The notes under the pieces: model-generated | Databases searched by the model: none | Told to the model about the DNA's origin: nothing | What the model saw: only the letters and a program-made list of their open reading frames with translations | Shown: one piece after another, positions 1-9,078 of the stretch | Position numbering within the stretch: position 1 is the stretch's first letter | Layout: every line of letters starts with the position of its first letter | Translations under genes and position numbers: made by a program | Assembly: GCA_040756905.1 (NCBI GenBank) | Contig: JBFLYD010000058.1 | Location: 1-64,000 of the forward strand | DNA: 64,000 bases | From: Acidobacteriota bacterium | GTDB taxonomy: Bacteria; Acidobacteriota; Aminicenantia; JBFLYD01 | Reading direction: 5' to 3'

Positions 1-15
1 AAGTTGCTTAGCCAT
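1..15 (-). CDS. 5' end of a minus-strand gene (first five codons only)
   Basis: Only the first five codons are inside the window: an ATG read leftwards from base 15, giving M-A-K-Q-L. A consensus Shine-Dalgarno (AAGGAGG on the minus strand, bases 24-30) lies 8 bases ahead of it, which makes the start credible. Chaperonin GroEL proteins often begin in a similar way, but five residues cannot identify a gene and I do not name it. The ribosome binding site lies wholly inside a long hairpin (bases 17-50), so translation of this gene is probably regulated. Confidence 0.6.
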
Positions 16-16
16 A

Positions 17-50
17 ATTTAAACCTCCTTTATCGAAAGAAGGTTTAAAT
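17..50 (-). promoter_or_regulatory. 5'-UTR hairpin that sequesters the Shine-Dalgarno of the leftward gene
   Basis: Read on the minus strand, these 34 bases fold end to end. ATTTAAACCT pairs with AGGTTTAAAT (bases 41-50 and 17-26). The pairing continues inward through one T-G wobble, a C-G pair and TTT/AAA to a CGAT tetraloop, giving a 15-bp stem. The whole AAAGGAGG ribosome binding site lies in the 3' arm, and the ATG follows one base after the stem. An AU-rich stem that hides the SD is the expected shape of an RNA thermometer or a translational operator. As DNA the palindrome could instead be a repressor site. Confidence 0.6.
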
Positions 51-141
51 CATAGCGTGTCCAAAAAGTCCACTTTTAAACTTTAAATCATTGAATAATA
101 GTCCATTTTTAATTTTTAGTTGACATAATTTATATATGGTA

Positions 142-169
142 TTGACAACTAAAAAAAAATATATTAACA
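142..169 (+). promoter_or_regulatory. weak candidate promoter ahead of the acidic protein and nuo genes
   Basis: A perfect TTGACA -35 box at 142-147 is followed after 16 bases by TTAACA at 164-169, a poor -10 box. A second TTGACA lies at 120-125 without a good partner. It is the only promoter-like signal I see between the divergent leftward gene and the gene at 206. Confidence 0.25.
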
Positions 170-205
170 GATTCCTTACATTACATTTGAGTGGAGGTTG
201 TTAGT

Positions 206-535
206 ATGGAAGAGATAGAAATTTTAAGCTTTGCTACCCTTGATGCATTGAAGAAAAGAGCAAAGATAGTAGAAAAAGTTGGAAGCTTAGAGTCAGGAGC
301 TGGACTTTCGATTTTCTGCAAGATTGAGGATGATTTACTCGAGCTTTATTATAATGACCTTGAATCCAATTACATAAGAAGATATGAGGATGATAAGGAA
401 TTTCAAATTGCTATTAAAAAAAGAAAGGAAGAGATGGGCGAAGAGGAACAGTATGAAGAGACTGGTGAGGAAGAGTATGAAGAGGAATTTGAAGAAGTTG
501 AATACACTGAAGAAGACCATGAAGATGAATATTAA
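206..535 (+). CDS. small acidic-tailed protein of unknown function
   Basis: The product has 109 residues. The ATG at 206 is preferred over an in-frame GTG at 191 because GGAGG at 193-197 sits 8 bases before it. Residues 1 to about 70 look like a small folded domain (it starts MEEIEILSF and has a mixed helix/strand pattern). The last 35-40 residues are almost entirely Glu, Asp and Tyr, a disordered acidic tail. There is no signal peptide or membrane segment. It is the first gene before nuoA, with a 61-base gap, and is probably co-transcribed with the complex I operon. I do not recognise the family. A role in assembly or regulation of the complex would be a guess. Confidence 0.6.
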   Translation: MEEIEILSFATLDALKKRAKIVEKVGSLESGAGLSIFCKIEDDLLELYYNDLESNYIRRYEDDKEFQIAIKKRKEEMGEEEQYEETGEEEYEEEFEEVEYTEEDHEDEY

Positions 536-596
536 AAAGTCTTCTTCAATCCTTGACAATTCCTTTTTTTCTGATAGAATTCGAATTTAATTACCG

Positions 597-959
597 ATGT
601 TATACAATTATTGGACATTAGTGTTAATTCTTTTGGTTTCAATTATCTTTGTTTACATAGCTTTTTTCTTATCTAAAATTCTCCAGAAAAAAAAGAAAGC
701 ATTTGAAAAGTATATAGCCTATGAATGCGGTGTCAATCCAGAAACTGATTCCAGGGATAGATATTCAATAAAATATTATTTAATAGCTTTATTATTTATA
801 ATATTTGATATAGAAACTGTCTTTTTATTTCCTTGGGCTATCATATACGACAGGTTAGCCCTTTTTGGATTTTTAGAGATGTTAATTTTCCTTGGAATCC
901 TTATCGTTGGATATTTCTGGGTCTGGAGGAAAGGAGCCCTTAAATATGGAGCAGAATGA
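597..959 (+). CDS. nuoA: NADH-quinone oxidoreductase subunit A (NuoA)
   Basis: Membrane subunit of complex I, 120 residues as is usual for NuoA. Three transmembrane helices are visible, at about residues 7-28, 60-82 and 88-112. The family motif around [12 protein letters not shown] lies in the loop after helix 1, and [12 protein letters not shown] with its conserved acidic residues lies in helix 2. Together with NuoH, NuoJ and NuoK it forms the part of the membrane arm next to the quinone site. The start has no clear ribosome binding site. The end overlaps nuoB by 14 bases, so the two are translationally coupled. It is the first gene of an 11-gene run A-B-C-D-H-I-J-K-L-M-N. Confidence 0.95.
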   Translation: MLYNYWTLVLILLVSIIFVYIAFFLSKILQKKKKAFEKYIAYECGVNPETDSRDRYSIKYYLIALLFIIFDIETVFLFPWAIIYDRLALFGFLEMLIFLGILIVGYFWVWRKGALKYGAE

Positions 960-1425
960 AAATGAAATTCCAGGGAATGTCTTCATAACTTCTTTAGATT
1001 ACCTGATTAACTGGGGAAGAAAAAATTCTCTTTGGCCTCTCACCTTTGGACTGGCATGCTGTGCAATTGAAATGATGGCGGTTGGCATGCCAAGATTTGA
1101 TATATCAAGATTTGGTGCTGAAGTTTTTAGACCCTCTCCGAGACAGGCTGATTTAATGATAGTTTCAGGAACTGTAACAAAAAAAATGGGTCCTATCATA
1201 AAGAGGCTCTATGACCAAATGGCAGAACCAAAATTTGTCATCTCTATGGGAGAGTGTGCAAATGCAGGAGGACCTTTTCCCACCTATCATGTTGTAATGG
1301 GAGTTGACCAGATTATACCTGTAGATGTTTATCTTCCCGGCTGCCCTCCAAGACCAGAAGCTCTTTTAGATGCTCTGATAAAACTGCAGAAAAAAATAAA
1401 AAAAATGTCAATTTTGAAAAAATGA
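946..1425 (+). CDS. nuoB: NADH-quinone oxidoreductase subunit B (NuoB), N2 iron-sulfur protein
   Basis: Peripheral-arm subunit that holds cluster N2, the last [4Fe-4S] centre before quinone. All four ligands are present: the tandem pair C38-C39 in [10 protein letters not shown]104 in MGECANAGG and C133 in LPGCPPRPE. The ATG at 946 is chosen because AAGGAG at 931-936 sits 9 bases upstream and the protein then starts like other NuoB proteins; the reading frame is open further back to 892. It has 159 residues, close to the family length. It overlaps nuoA by 14 bases and nuoC by 4 (ATGA). Confidence 0.95.
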   Translation: MEQNENEIPGNVFITSLDYLINWGRKNSLWPLTFGLACCAIEMMAVGMPRFDISRFGAEVFRPSPRQADLMIVSGTVTKKMGPIIKRLYDQMAEPKFVISMGECANAGGPFPTYHVVMGVDQIIPVDVYLPGCPPRPEALLDALIKLQKKIKKMSILKK

Positions 1426-1916
1426 TTGAGATAGAAAACCTTCCTTTAGATCTTGAAAAAATTTTAAAAAGAATAAGAGAGAATTTTTCCCAATCGATTG
1501 AGGATGTGAAGTTTCAGTTCGGTGAATTGACAGTAAGAATAAAAAAAGAATTTTTAATACCCCTTCTTGAATTTTTAAAGACAGATGAAGTTACTCAATT
1601 AAATTTTTTATCCGATCTGACTGCTGTGGATTATCCGGATAGGGAGAAAAGATTTGAGCTTGTTTATCATCTTTTTTCGATTCCGAATAAAAACAGGTTG
1701 AGAATAAAATTATGGATTTCAGAAAAAGAGAAGGCTCCAAGCATAACAAGGATATGGGAAGCTTCAAATTGGCTCGAAAGGGAAATCTTTGATATGTTTG
1801 GAATTGAATTTGAAGGGCATCCTGACTTAAAAAGGATTTTGCTTTCTGAGGATTGGGAGGGCCATCCTTTAAGAAAGGATTATCCATTGATAGGAGATGG
1901 GAAACAGCCATATTAA
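1422..1916 (+). CDS. nuoC: NADH-quinone oxidoreductase subunit C (NuoC)
   Basis: The 30-kDa peripheral-arm subunit, 164 residues. The C-terminal family signature is clear: [22 protein letters not shown] followed by the [10 protein letters not shown] motif at the very end. It packs on NuoD and NuoB and carries no cofactor. The gene is separate from nuoD, unlike the nuoCD fusion of enterobacteria. The start overlaps the nuoB stop as ATGA. The 40-base gap to nuoD contains short repeated GTGAA/AGTGA tracts but no clear signal. Confidence 0.94.
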   Translation: MIEIENLPLDLEKILKRIRENFSQSIEDVKFQFGELTVRIKKEFLIPLLEFLKTDEVTQLNFLSDLTAVDYPDREKRFELVYHLFSIPNKNRLRIKLWISEKEKAPSITRIWEASNWLEREIFDMFGIEFEGHPDLKRILLSEDWEGHPLRKDYPLIGDGKQPY

Positions 1917-1956
1917 AACTGTGAAGAGTGAACAGTGATGGGTTAAAGGCTGAAGA

Positions 1957-3054
1957 ATGATTGAAGCTAAAGAAATTATAGTTAACATGGGTCCTCAGCA
2001 TCCTTCCACCCATGGAGTTTTAAGGTTGAAATTATGGCTTGATGGAGAAGTTGTTGTGAAATCAGAGCCGATAATTGGTTACCTTCATAGAGGAGTTGAA
2101 AAACTCGGTGAGCATAGAACATACCCTCAGTTTGGTCCAGTAACAGATAGATTGGATTACATAGCTTCAGTATCTAACAATTTAGCCTGGGTTGAGACAA
2201 TCGAAAAATTAATGGGAATCGAAGTTCCAAGAAGAGCAGAATTCATCAGAGTCATCCTTACAGAGCTTACAAGAATTGCAAGCCATCTTGTCTGGCTTGG
2301 GACACATGCTCTTGATATCGGAGCTATGAGCGTTGTTCTTTATTGTTTCAGAGAAAGGGAAGCCATACTCGATGTATTTGAAATGGTAACGGGTGCAAGA
2401 CTTACAACCCATGCATTCAGAATAGGAGGTCTTCCCAAGGATGTCCCAGATGGGTTTAAAGAAAAAGTGCTGGAATTTGTAAATGTATTTCCAAAATACA
2501 TAGATGATTATGAAAGACTTTTAACGAAAAACCGTATCTGGCTTAAAAGGACAAAAAATGTTGGGGTAATAACAGCCGAAGATGCAATAAACATTGGGCT
2601 GAGCGGGCCGAGCATAAGAGGTTCAGGAGTTAAATGGGACATAAGAAAATCGAATCCATACTCAGTTTATTCTGAGATGGATTTTATAATCCCGACCGGA
2701 GAAATCGGAGATGTTTATGACCGATATCTTGTAAGAATGGAAGAGATGAGGCAGAGCACAAGAATAGTTAAACAGGCAATCGAAAACCTTCCTGATGGAG
2801 AAGTAATGGCAAAAGTTCCAAAGGTAATAAAACCGCCACCAGGAGAGGTTTATCATTCAATTGAAGCTCCAAAAGGAGAGCTTGGTTATTATGTTGTATC
2901 CGATGGCTCTACAATTCCCTATCGGGTAAGGATAAGACCCCCTTCCTTTGTAAACCTTCAGTCTTTATCAAAATTAATAGATGGACATTTAGTTGCAGAT
3001 GTGGTTGCAGCCATCGGGTCTTTGGACATAGTTCTTGGAGAGATAGATCGATGA
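1957..3054 (+). CDS. nuoD: NADH-quinone oxidoreductase subunit D (NuoD), quinone-site subunit
   Basis: The 49-kDa subunit, a relative of the [NiFe]-hydrogenase large subunit, which lines the quinone pocket with NuoB. The quinone-binding loop [13 protein letters not shown] with its conserved His is at residues 12-24. The C terminus ends in the family motif around [11 protein letters not shown]. At 365 residues it is a little shorter than typical stand-alone NuoD (about 400), but no internal break is seen. The hydrogenase Cys ligands are absent, as expected for NuoD. It stands in the run between nuoC and nuoH; a 63-base gap with an odd repeated sequence follows. Confidence 0.95.
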   Translation: MIEAKEIIVNMGPQHPSTHGVLRLKLWLDGEVVVKSEPIIGYLHRGVEKLGEHRTYPQFGPVTDRLDYIASVSNNLAWVETIEKLMGIEVPRRAEFIRVILTELTRIASHLVWLGTHALDIGAMSVVLYCFREREAILDVFEMVTGARLTTHAFRIGGLPKDVPDGFKEKVLEFVNVFPKYIDDYERLLTKNRIWLKRTKNVGVITAEDAINIGLSGPSIRGSGVKWDIRKSNPYSVYSEMDFIIPTGEIGDVYDRYLVRMEEMRQSTRIVKQAIENLPDGEVMAKVPKVIKPPPGEVYHSIEAPKGELGYYVVSDGSTIPYRVRIRPPSFVNLQSLSKLIDGHLVADVVAAIGSLDIVLGEIDR

Positions 3055-3117
3055 AAAATGGGGTCAGGTCTTGAATTGTGAATTTCTTTGGAAAATATTT
3101 CTGGGTGAGATAGATAG
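3055..3117 (+). repeat. short inserted-looking sequence between nuoD and nuoH
   Basis: The sequence around the nuoD stop (GAGATAGATCGATGA) is nearly repeated just before and at the nuoH start (GAGATAGATAGATGA). The roughly 50 bases between them contain GGGGTCAGGTCTTGAATTG. I associate that motif with the ends of REP-associated transposase elements, from memory and unchecked. The pattern suggests a small insertion that duplicated its flanks and left the operon intact. Confidence 0.35.
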
Positions 3118-4152
3118 ATGAGCTCCCATATAATAGATTGGCTAATTATACCTTTTGTGAAGATTTTAGCAATCTTTGGTTTTATTGTGATTTCTGTTCT
3201 GCTTTTAGTATGGCTGGAAAGAAGGGTTGTTGGGTTTATTCAGTCAAGACTTGGCCCAAACCGGGTAGGCCCATTTGGATTGCTTCAAACAGTGGCTGAT
3301 ACAATAAAATTACTCTTGAAAGAGGACATCGTCCCTCATAAAGCTGACAGGAGATTGTTTAATCTTGGTCCAATTGTAGTTTTTGTTCCCCTTGCTGTTG
3401 CATTTGCTCTCATTCCCTTTGGAGGAAACATTAAAATATTTGGGAAAGAAGTATCTTTATACCTGGCAGATTTGAATATAGGCCTTTTATTCGTTATCGC
3501 TTTTTCATCTCTTGGAATATTTGGGATAATTCTTGGAGGATGGGCTGCAAACAGCAAATATCCCCTTCTGGGAAGTCTTCGTTCTGCAGCCCAGATGGTT
3601 AGCTATGAGGTTGCCCTCGGGCTTTCAATCATCTCAGTTTTATTTTTCTCAAAATCATTAAGCCTTGTGGATATTGTTGAAGCTCAGAAGCAGATGGGAG
3701 TATGGTTTATTTTTATTCAACCAGTTGCATTTTTTATTTTTCTCATTGCAGGTATTGCAGAAACAAATCGATGTCCATTTGACCTGCCTGAAGCTGAAAG
3801 TGAACTTGTGGGAGGATTCCATACAGAATACTCAGGAATTAAGTTTGCTTTTTATTTCCTTGCAGAGTATGCCCATATGGTTCTCATCTCAGCTCTTGTT
3901 GTGATTTTATTCCTGGGAGGGTGGTACAGACCTTTTCCGAATGTTGAATTTCTTTCATTCCTTGATGTAGTCCCTGATTCTGTCTGGTTTATTTTAAAGT
4001 TTGGATTCTTTATTTATCTCTACATCTGGATAAGGGGAACTTTTCCAAGATACAGATATGACCAGCTTTTGGAATTGAGCTGGAAAGGCCTTATACCCCT
4101 TGCGCTGGCAAATATCATTGTAACAGGATTTATACTGATTCTTATAAGATGA
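3118..4152 (+). CDS. nuoH: NADH-quinone oxidoreductase subunit H (NuoH)
   Basis: Membrane subunit that forms the quinone chamber together with NuoB and NuoD; 344 residues with about eight transmembrane helices. Family motifs are visible: LERRVVGFIQSRLGPNRVGP at about residues 34-53, the AETNRCPFDLPEAESELVGG loop with its acidic residues at about 214-233, and WIRGTFPRYRYDQL at about 306-319. It overlaps nuoI by 4 bases. All three motifs are intact, so the quinone entry channel should be functional. Confidence 0.95.
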   Translation: MSSHIIDWLIIPFVKILAIFGFIVISVLLLVWLERRVVGFIQSRLGPNRVGPFGLLQTVADTIKLLLKEDIVPHKADRRLFNLGPIVVFVPLAVAFALIPFGGNIKIFGKEVSLYLADLNIGLLFVIAFSSLGIFGIILGGWAANSKYPLLGSLRSAAQMVSYEVALGLSIISVLFFSKSLSLVDIVEAQKQMGVWFIFIQPVAFFIFLIAGIAETNRCPFDLPEAESELVGGFHTEYSGIKFAFYFLAEYAHMVLISALVVILFLGGWYRPFPNVEFLSFLDVVPDSVWFILKFGFFIYLYIWIRGTFPRYRYDQLLELSWKGLIPLALANIIVTGFILILIR

Positions 4153-4604
4153 TGAAATATTTGAGAAAGATTTTATTGATTGACTTGCTTATCGGACTTT
4201 CTGTCACTCTCAAGTATCTCTTCATGAAAAAAGTGACTGTGGAATACCCTGAAGAAAAAATTCATGTTCAGCCTCGATACAGGGGTATGATCAGATTATA
4301 TAAAGATGAGAATGGAAGAGATTTATGCGTTGCCTGTATGCAGTGTGTTAGAGCATGTCCTGATTTGTTAATCTCAATTGAAGGAGAAAGGGCACCGGAT
4401 AAAAAATTATACCCAAAAACTTTTACCTGGAATGCTTCGAGGTGTATGTTCTGTGGATTGTGTGTAGAAGCCTGTCCTTTTGATGCAATCAGGTTTACAG
4501 GAGATTATGAATTAGCTGTTTATGACAAGAAAAAATTGTATTTCCAAAAAGAAGACCTTTATCCAGAAACAGACATAAAAAAGAAATTGATGGGTGAAAA
4601 ATGA
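4149..4604 (+). CDS. nuoI: NADH-quinone oxidoreductase subunit I (NuoI), 2x[4Fe-4S] ferredoxin
   Basis: Peripheral subunit that carries clusters N6a and N6b; 151 residues. Two ferredoxin motifs are complete: CVACMQCVRACP and CMFCGLCVEACP, each CxxCxxCxxxCP. The N terminus has a hydrophobic amphipathic stretch (LLIDLLIGLSVTLKYLF) that anchors it to the membrane arm. With nuoE, nuoF and nuoG missing from the operon, NuoI is the likely entry point for electrons, perhaps from a ferredoxin. That last step is inference. It overlaps both neighbours by 4 bases. Confidence 0.95.
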   Translation: MMKYLRKILLIDLLIGLSVTLKYLFMKKVTVEYPEEKIHVQPRYRGMIRLYKDENGRDLCVACMQCVRACPDLLISIEGERAPDKKLYPKTFTWNASRCMFCGLCVEACPFDAIRFTGDYELAVYDKKKLYFQKEDLYPETDIKKKLMGEK

Positions 4605-5104
4605 ATTTATATAACTTTTTCACTTTTCTTTTTGTTTTTATGACCCTGATTTTTTCAATTGGAGTCATAACCCGGAAGAATGCAATACACAGTGCTGTTT
4701 TTTTAATTTTTACGATTCTTTCGATAGCGGGTTTATTCTTTTTGCTCGGTGCTGAATTTATTGGAGCTGTTCAAATCCTTGTTTATGCAGGCGGTATAAT
4801 GGTCATTTATCTTTTCATCATAATGTTGATTAGGCTTGAAGAGGTTGGAGGAAAAGCTCGCTCAAAGACTCTTTTATTTTTGACTGGGTTTCTATTTTTA
4901 TTGCTTTTTTTAGAAATTATTTATTTACTCTTATCCAAGGACATGCCTGCTTATTTTTCGTCTCCAGAACCCATTGTGGATAATGTAAGAGTTCTTGGAA
5001 ATGTTCTTTTAAAGGATTATGTGATTCCGTTTGAAATAGCTTCCCTTCTTCTTTTAGTTGCAATGATTGCTACAATTTATCTTGCAAGGAGAAAAATCCA
5101 ATGA
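4601..5104 (+). CDS. nuoJ: NADH-quinone oxidoreductase subunit J (NuoJ)
   Basis: Membrane-arm subunit, 167 residues, with five predicted transmembrane helices. The third helix region carries the family pattern GAEFIGAVQILVYAGGIMVIYLFIIML (written here only to mark the pi-bulge helix at about residues 46-72). This segment rotates to link quinone reduction to ion pumping in studied complexes. The gene overlaps nuoI and nuoK by 4 bases each, so it is tightly coupled. Confidence 0.94.
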   Translation: MNLYNFFTFLFVFMTLIFSIGVITRKNAIHSAVFLIFTILSIAGLFFLLGAEFIGAVQILVYAGGIMVIYLFIIMLIRLEEVGGKARSKTLLFLTGFLFLLLFLEIIYLLLSKDMPAYFSSPEPIVDNVRVLGNVLLKDYVIPFEIASLLLLVAMIATIYLARRKIQ

Positions 5105-5406
5105 TTTCGAACATAACACTTTTGATTTTTCTTGGCTCAGCAGTTTTTTTCATCGGAGTGCTTGGAGTTTTAACAAGAAAAAACATAATAATTATTCTCC
5201 TTTCGATCGAACTCATCCTCAATGGTGTAAACATAAACCTTATTGCATTTTCAAATTATTTAAACAACATTCAGGCTCAGATATTTGCTCTTTTTGTTAT
5301 AGCTATAGCTGTGGCAGAGGCTGCTGTTGGGTTTGGCTTGATAATATCCTTTATGAGAAACAAAGATAGTTTCAATATAGATGAGATGAATATTATGAAA
5401 GGTTAG
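5101..5406 (+). CDS. nuoK: NADH-quinone oxidoreductase subunit K (NuoK)
   Basis: Small three-helix membrane subunit related to MrpC, 101 residues, the usual length. The conserved Glu in helix 2 (LSIELILNGVN, near residue 36) and the second Glu in helix 3 (VAEAAVGFGL, near residue 72) that take part in the ion path are both present. It overlaps nuoJ by 4 bases and is separated from nuoL by three. Confidence 0.95.
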   Translation: MISNITLLIFLGSAVFFIGVLGVLTRKNIIIILLSIELILNGVNINLIAFSNYLNNIQAQIFALFVIAIAVAEAAVGFGLIISFMRNKDSFNIDEMNIMKG

Positions 5407-5409
5407 AAT

Positions 5410-7410
5410 ATGCTTGATTATTTCTGGTTGATTCCACTACTCCCCGCAGTGGGAGTAATGATAAATGGATTGATCGGGATAAAATATTTCCCGAAAAAAG
5501 GAATTAATATTTTTGCGATTGGCGCGCCTCTTTTTTCTTTCCTATTGTCTTTTTTCTCTTATTTAGAGCTTTTATCTCTTAAACCTGAAGAAAGATTAAT
5601 AAGGAAAGTTCTTTTTGAGTGGATTCCTGGCGGGGTTACAGTTTTAAACAACGGAAAAGATTCTGTTTTCAACATAACAGCGTCTTTCCAATTCGACCCC
5701 CTATCAGCAATTATGTCCCTTGTAGTCACAGGAGTAGGATTACTCATTCACATATACTCCATTGGATATATGGGAGAGGATAGAGGATACGGAAGGTATT
5801 TCACCTATTTAAACCTATTCACCTTCTCTATGTTAATATTAGTTCTCTCCTCAAACTTAGCACTGATGTTTGTAGGATGGGAAGGAGTTGGACTATGCTC
5901 TTACCTCCTCATTGGATTCTGGTATGAGAAAGATTCTGCCTCAAATGCAGGAAAAAAAGCATTCATAGTTACAAGAATAGGGGATTTTGGTTTCCTTCTG
6001 GGAATTCTTCTCACATACTTCACCTTTGGTTCTCTGGAGTTTCTTCAGATAGAGAAAGAGATTCTCTCTGGAGAGATAGGAAAAGGAGTATCCATCACAA
6101 TATCCCTTCTTCTTTTCTGTGGGGCTGTAGGAAAATCAGCCCAGATTCCCCTCTATGTCTGGTTACCAGATGCCATGGAAGGACCAACTCCTGTCTCTGC
6201 ACTCATTCATGCAGCCACAATGGTTGTTGCAGGAGTTTACATGGTTTCAAGAATGAATTCTCTTTTTACATTCTCTGAAGTCTCCCTTTTAGTTGTTGCA
6301 GTTGTAGGTGGTGTAACTGCCCTTTACTCTGCCACAATGGCACTGGTTCAAAATGACATAAAGAGAATCCTCGCCTACTCCACAATCTCCCAGATAGGTT
6401 ATATGTTTTTAGGATGTGGTGTTGCCTCTTTCTCCTCTGGAATGTTTCACCTTGTAACCCATTCATTCTTCAAATCACTCCTTTTTCTCTCTGCAGGCTC
6501 AGTGATTCACTCCCTTTCTGGTGAAATGAATATTGAGAGGATGGGAGGAATGAAGAGATACCTTCCACTCACATTTCCATCATTTCTCATAGGAGCCCTC
6601 TCGATTTCAGGAGTCCCTGGTCTATCTGGTTTTTTCTCAAAAGATGAAATATTACTCCGTGTATATCAAAGTGGAAACCTCTCTCTCTACATCCTTGCTC
6701 TTATAACAGCCTCTTTAACCTCCTTCTACATGTTCAGACTCATATTTTTAGTATTCTATGGAGAAAAAAGAAATGATTCCCATCCCCATGAATCTCCTCC
6801 TATCATGACTTATCCCCTCCTCATCCTTTCTTTTCTCTCCTTTATAGGTGGTTACATAGGTCTTCCAGAAGTCCTGGGAGGGAGAAACTGGTTTGAAGAG
6901 TTTCTCTCACCAGTTATAAAGCTAAAAAACGAACACCACTCTCTCTCCCATCAAGGAGAATTCATCCTCATGACTCTTTCCTCTTTAGCAGCCCTAACTG
7001 GAATACTTATCTCATGGTTATTTTACATAAAGAAAAGAAACCTTCCAGAGATACTCTCCCAGAGATTCAAGAGAATATACAACCTCCTTTACAATAAGTA
7101 TTTTGTTGATGAGATCTATGGAAAAACATTTGTAAAAGGAACCCTTAACATGGGGACTTTTCTTTCTGAATATGATTTAAAAGTTATAGATGGATTTATA
7201 AATGGAACAGCATTATTTACAAGAGAGACATCATCTTCTTCAGTTCTTTTTGACAACAGAGTAGTGGACGGACTTGTAAACTTTGTAGGAAAGATTATAA
7301 GCATAGGAAGTATTATATTCAGAAAGCTTCAGACAGGACTAATTCAAAATTATGCTCTTGCCATAATTTTTGGAATATTGATTTTTGTAACTGTAACTTT
7401 ATTTTTATGA
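5410..7410 (+). CDS. nuoL: NADH-quinone oxidoreductase subunit L (NuoL), distal antiporter-like pump
   Basis: Antiporter-like subunit at the tip of the membrane arm; 666 residues with about 16 helices including the long lateral helix at the C terminus. Family motifs: GWEGVGLCSYLLIGFWY near residue 157 (with the pumping Glu), the Lys/His region DAMEGPTPVSALIHAATMV near 250, and YSTISQIGYMFLGCG near 320. The C-terminal region (LLYNKYFVDEIY and after) matches the normal NuoL tail. The length is ordinary for the family (610-680) and I see no frameshift. It is followed after 9 bases by nuoM. Confidence 0.95.
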   Translation: MLDYFWLIPLLPAVGVMINGLIGIKYFPKKGINIFAIGAPLFSFLLSFFSYLELLSLKPEERLIRKVLFEWIPGGVTVLNNGKDSVFNITASFQFDPLSAIMSLVVTGVGLLIHIYSIGYMGEDRGYGRYFTYLNLFTFSMLILVLSSNLALMFVGWEGVGLCSYLLIGFWYEKDSASNAGKKAFIVTRIGDFGFLLGILLTYFTFGSLEFLQIEKEILSGEIGKGVSITISLLLFCGAVGKSAQIPLYVWLPDAMEGPTPVSALIHAATMVVAGVYMVSRMNSLFTFSEVSLLVVAVVGGVTALYSATMALVQNDIKRILAYSTISQIGYMFLGCGVASFSSGMFHLVTHSFFKSLLFLSAGSVIHSLSGEMNIERMGGMKRYLPLTFPSFLIGALSISGVPGLSGFFSKDEILLRVYQSGNLSLYILALITASLTSFYMFRLIFLVFYGEKRNDSHPHESPPIMTYPLLILSFLSFIGGYIGLPEVLGGRNWFEEFLSPVIKLKNEHHSLSHQGEFILMTLSSLAALTGILISWLFYIKKRNLPEILSQRFKRIYNLLYNKYFVDEIYGKTFVKGTLNMGTFLSEYDLKVIDGFINGTALFTRETSSSSVLFDNRVVDGLVNFVGKIISIGSIIFRKLQTGLIQNYALAIIFGILIFVTVTLFL

Positions 7411-7419
7411 GAGGATAAT

Positions 7420-9078
7420 ATGGATTTTCAAAATTTGCCGTTATTAACAATAATTACATTTTTTCCTGTATTTGGAATACTTATACTCCTATTTGTGCAG
7501 CGAGAGAAAGAAAAAGAAATAAAATGGATTGCTAACATAGTTGCAGGTTTGAATTTTTTAATTTCCCTTCTTTTGCTCCTTTATTTTGATCCCTCTTTGT
7601 CAGGAATGCAGTTTGTGGAAAAAGTCAGCTGGATTCCAGCGATTGGAGTTCAATACTTTATGGGAATTGATGGAATAAGTCTTCTTCTTGTCCTCCTTAC
7701 AACTCTACTTTCATTCATAAGTGTTTTATGTTCATGGGGAGGAATAACTGAAAGATTAAAGGAGTTCTATATTCTCCTTCTTCTTTTAGAGACAGGAATG
7801 ATTGGAGTTTTTGTTTCCCTTGATTTTATTCTCTTTTATGTATTCTGGGAGATCGTTCTCGTTCCGATGTATTTTCTGATTGGAATATGGGGAACTTACA
7901 ACAAATTATATGCAGCGATAAAGTTTTTCCTTTATACCCTTTTTGGGTCAGTTCTAATGCTCCTCGGAATTCTGGCTCTTTACTTCATTCATGGAGGAAC
8001 CACTGGAGATTACACCTTTGATGCTTTAAAAATGATGGAGTTTAATTTTGACCCAAAAGCTCAATTCTGGATATTCCTGGCATTTTTCTTCGGATTTGCA
8101 ATAAAGGTTCCGATGTTTCCATTCCATACATGGTTGCCAGATGCTCATACTGAAGCTCCAACAGCTGGGTCAGTTCTTCTTGCAGGAATTCTCCTAAAAA
8201 TGGGAACATATGGATTTATAAGGTTTTCCCTTCCAATCCTTCCTGACGCTTCGAAAAAATTTATCCCGTTGATGGTTTTTCTGGCGATAGTTGCGATAAT
8301 CTATGGAGCTTTGGTTTCTATGATGCAGAAAGACTGGAAGAGGCTGGTCGCATATTCTTCAGTGAGCCATATGGGGTTTGTGATGCTCGGTATGTTTGCA
8401 ATGACTCCTGTTGGAATCAAGGGAAGTGTTCTTCAAATGGTGAATCATGGAATAAGCACAGGGGCTCTATTTATGATTGTAGGAAATGTTTATGACAGAC
8501 GTCATACGAGGATGATTTCTGATTATGAAGGCCTTGCTAAAATTATGCCTTTATATTCTGCAGTTTTTGCAATCATGATGTTTTCATCGATTGGATTACC
8601 AGGACTTAACGGATTTATAGGTGAATTTATGATTTTAGTTGGGACTTTTCAGGTTAAATGGCTATGGGCTGCTTTAGCAGCAACTGGAATTGTACTCGGA
8701 GCTGCATACATGCTCTGGCTCTATCAGAGAGTGATGCTCGGTACGATAAAAAATGAAAAAAATCTGGAGATGAAAGATTTGAACTTGATAGAGTTTGCAT
8801 CATTTGTGCCGTTGATTATTCTTGCATTCTGGATCGGAATCTATCCAAAGCCTTACATAAAGGCAATGGATGCTTCAGTGACAAAAATTGTTGAAAGGGT
8901 TCAACCCGATTTCCTTTCAAAAAAAGCATCAGTGGGTTTTCCCATAAATATTTCCCCAACCAATCATCTTCTCATAAAGCCCACTAAAAAAAGTCATATA
9001 AGTTACACGCCATCAGGATTGGAAAGATTAAAAAATAAAAATATTGGAGAAAAAGATGCTGTCCTCGATAGCAGGTGA
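7420..9078 (+). CDS. nuoM: NADH-quinone oxidoreductase subunit M (NuoM), antiporter-like pump
   Basis: Second antiporter-like pump subunit, 552 residues with about 14 helices. The conserved Glu of the first half-channel lies in FYVFWEIVLVPMYFLIGIWG, the Lys region in PMFPFHTWLPDAHTEAPTAG, and the second Lys region around KDWKRLVAYSSVSHMGFV. The last 60 residues, after the final helix, form a basic tail that most NuoM proteins lack. It could come from a shifted stop codon, because the tail overlaps the start of nuoN. The start has GAGGATAAT upstream as a modest ribosome binding site. Confidence 0.95.
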   Translation: MDFQNLPLLTIITFFPVFGILILLFVQREKEKEIKWIANIVAGLNFLISLLLLLYFDPSLSGMQFVEKVSWIPAIGVQYFMGIDGISLLLVLLTTLLSFISVLCSWGGITERLKEFYILLLLLETGMIGVFVSLDFILFYVFWEIVLVPMYFLIGIWGTYNKLYAAIKFFLYTLFGSVLMLLGILALYFIHGGTTGDYTFDALKMMEFNFDPKAQFWIFLAFFFGFAIKVPMFPFHTWLPDAHTEAPTAGSVLLAGILLKMGTYGFIRFSLPILPDASKKFIPLMVFLAIVAIIYGALVSMMQKDWKRLVAYSSVSHMGFVMLGMFAMTPVGIKGSVLQMVNHGISTGALFMIVGNVYDRRHTRMISDYEGLAKIMPLYSAVFAIMMFSSIGLPGLNGFIGEFMILVGTFQVKWLWAALAATGIVLGAAYMLWLYQRVMLGTIKNEKNLEMKDLNLIEFASFVPLIILAFWIGIYPKPYIKAMDASVTKIVERVQPDFLSKKASVGFPINISPTNHLLIKPTKKSHISYTPSGLERLKNKNIGEKDAVLDSR

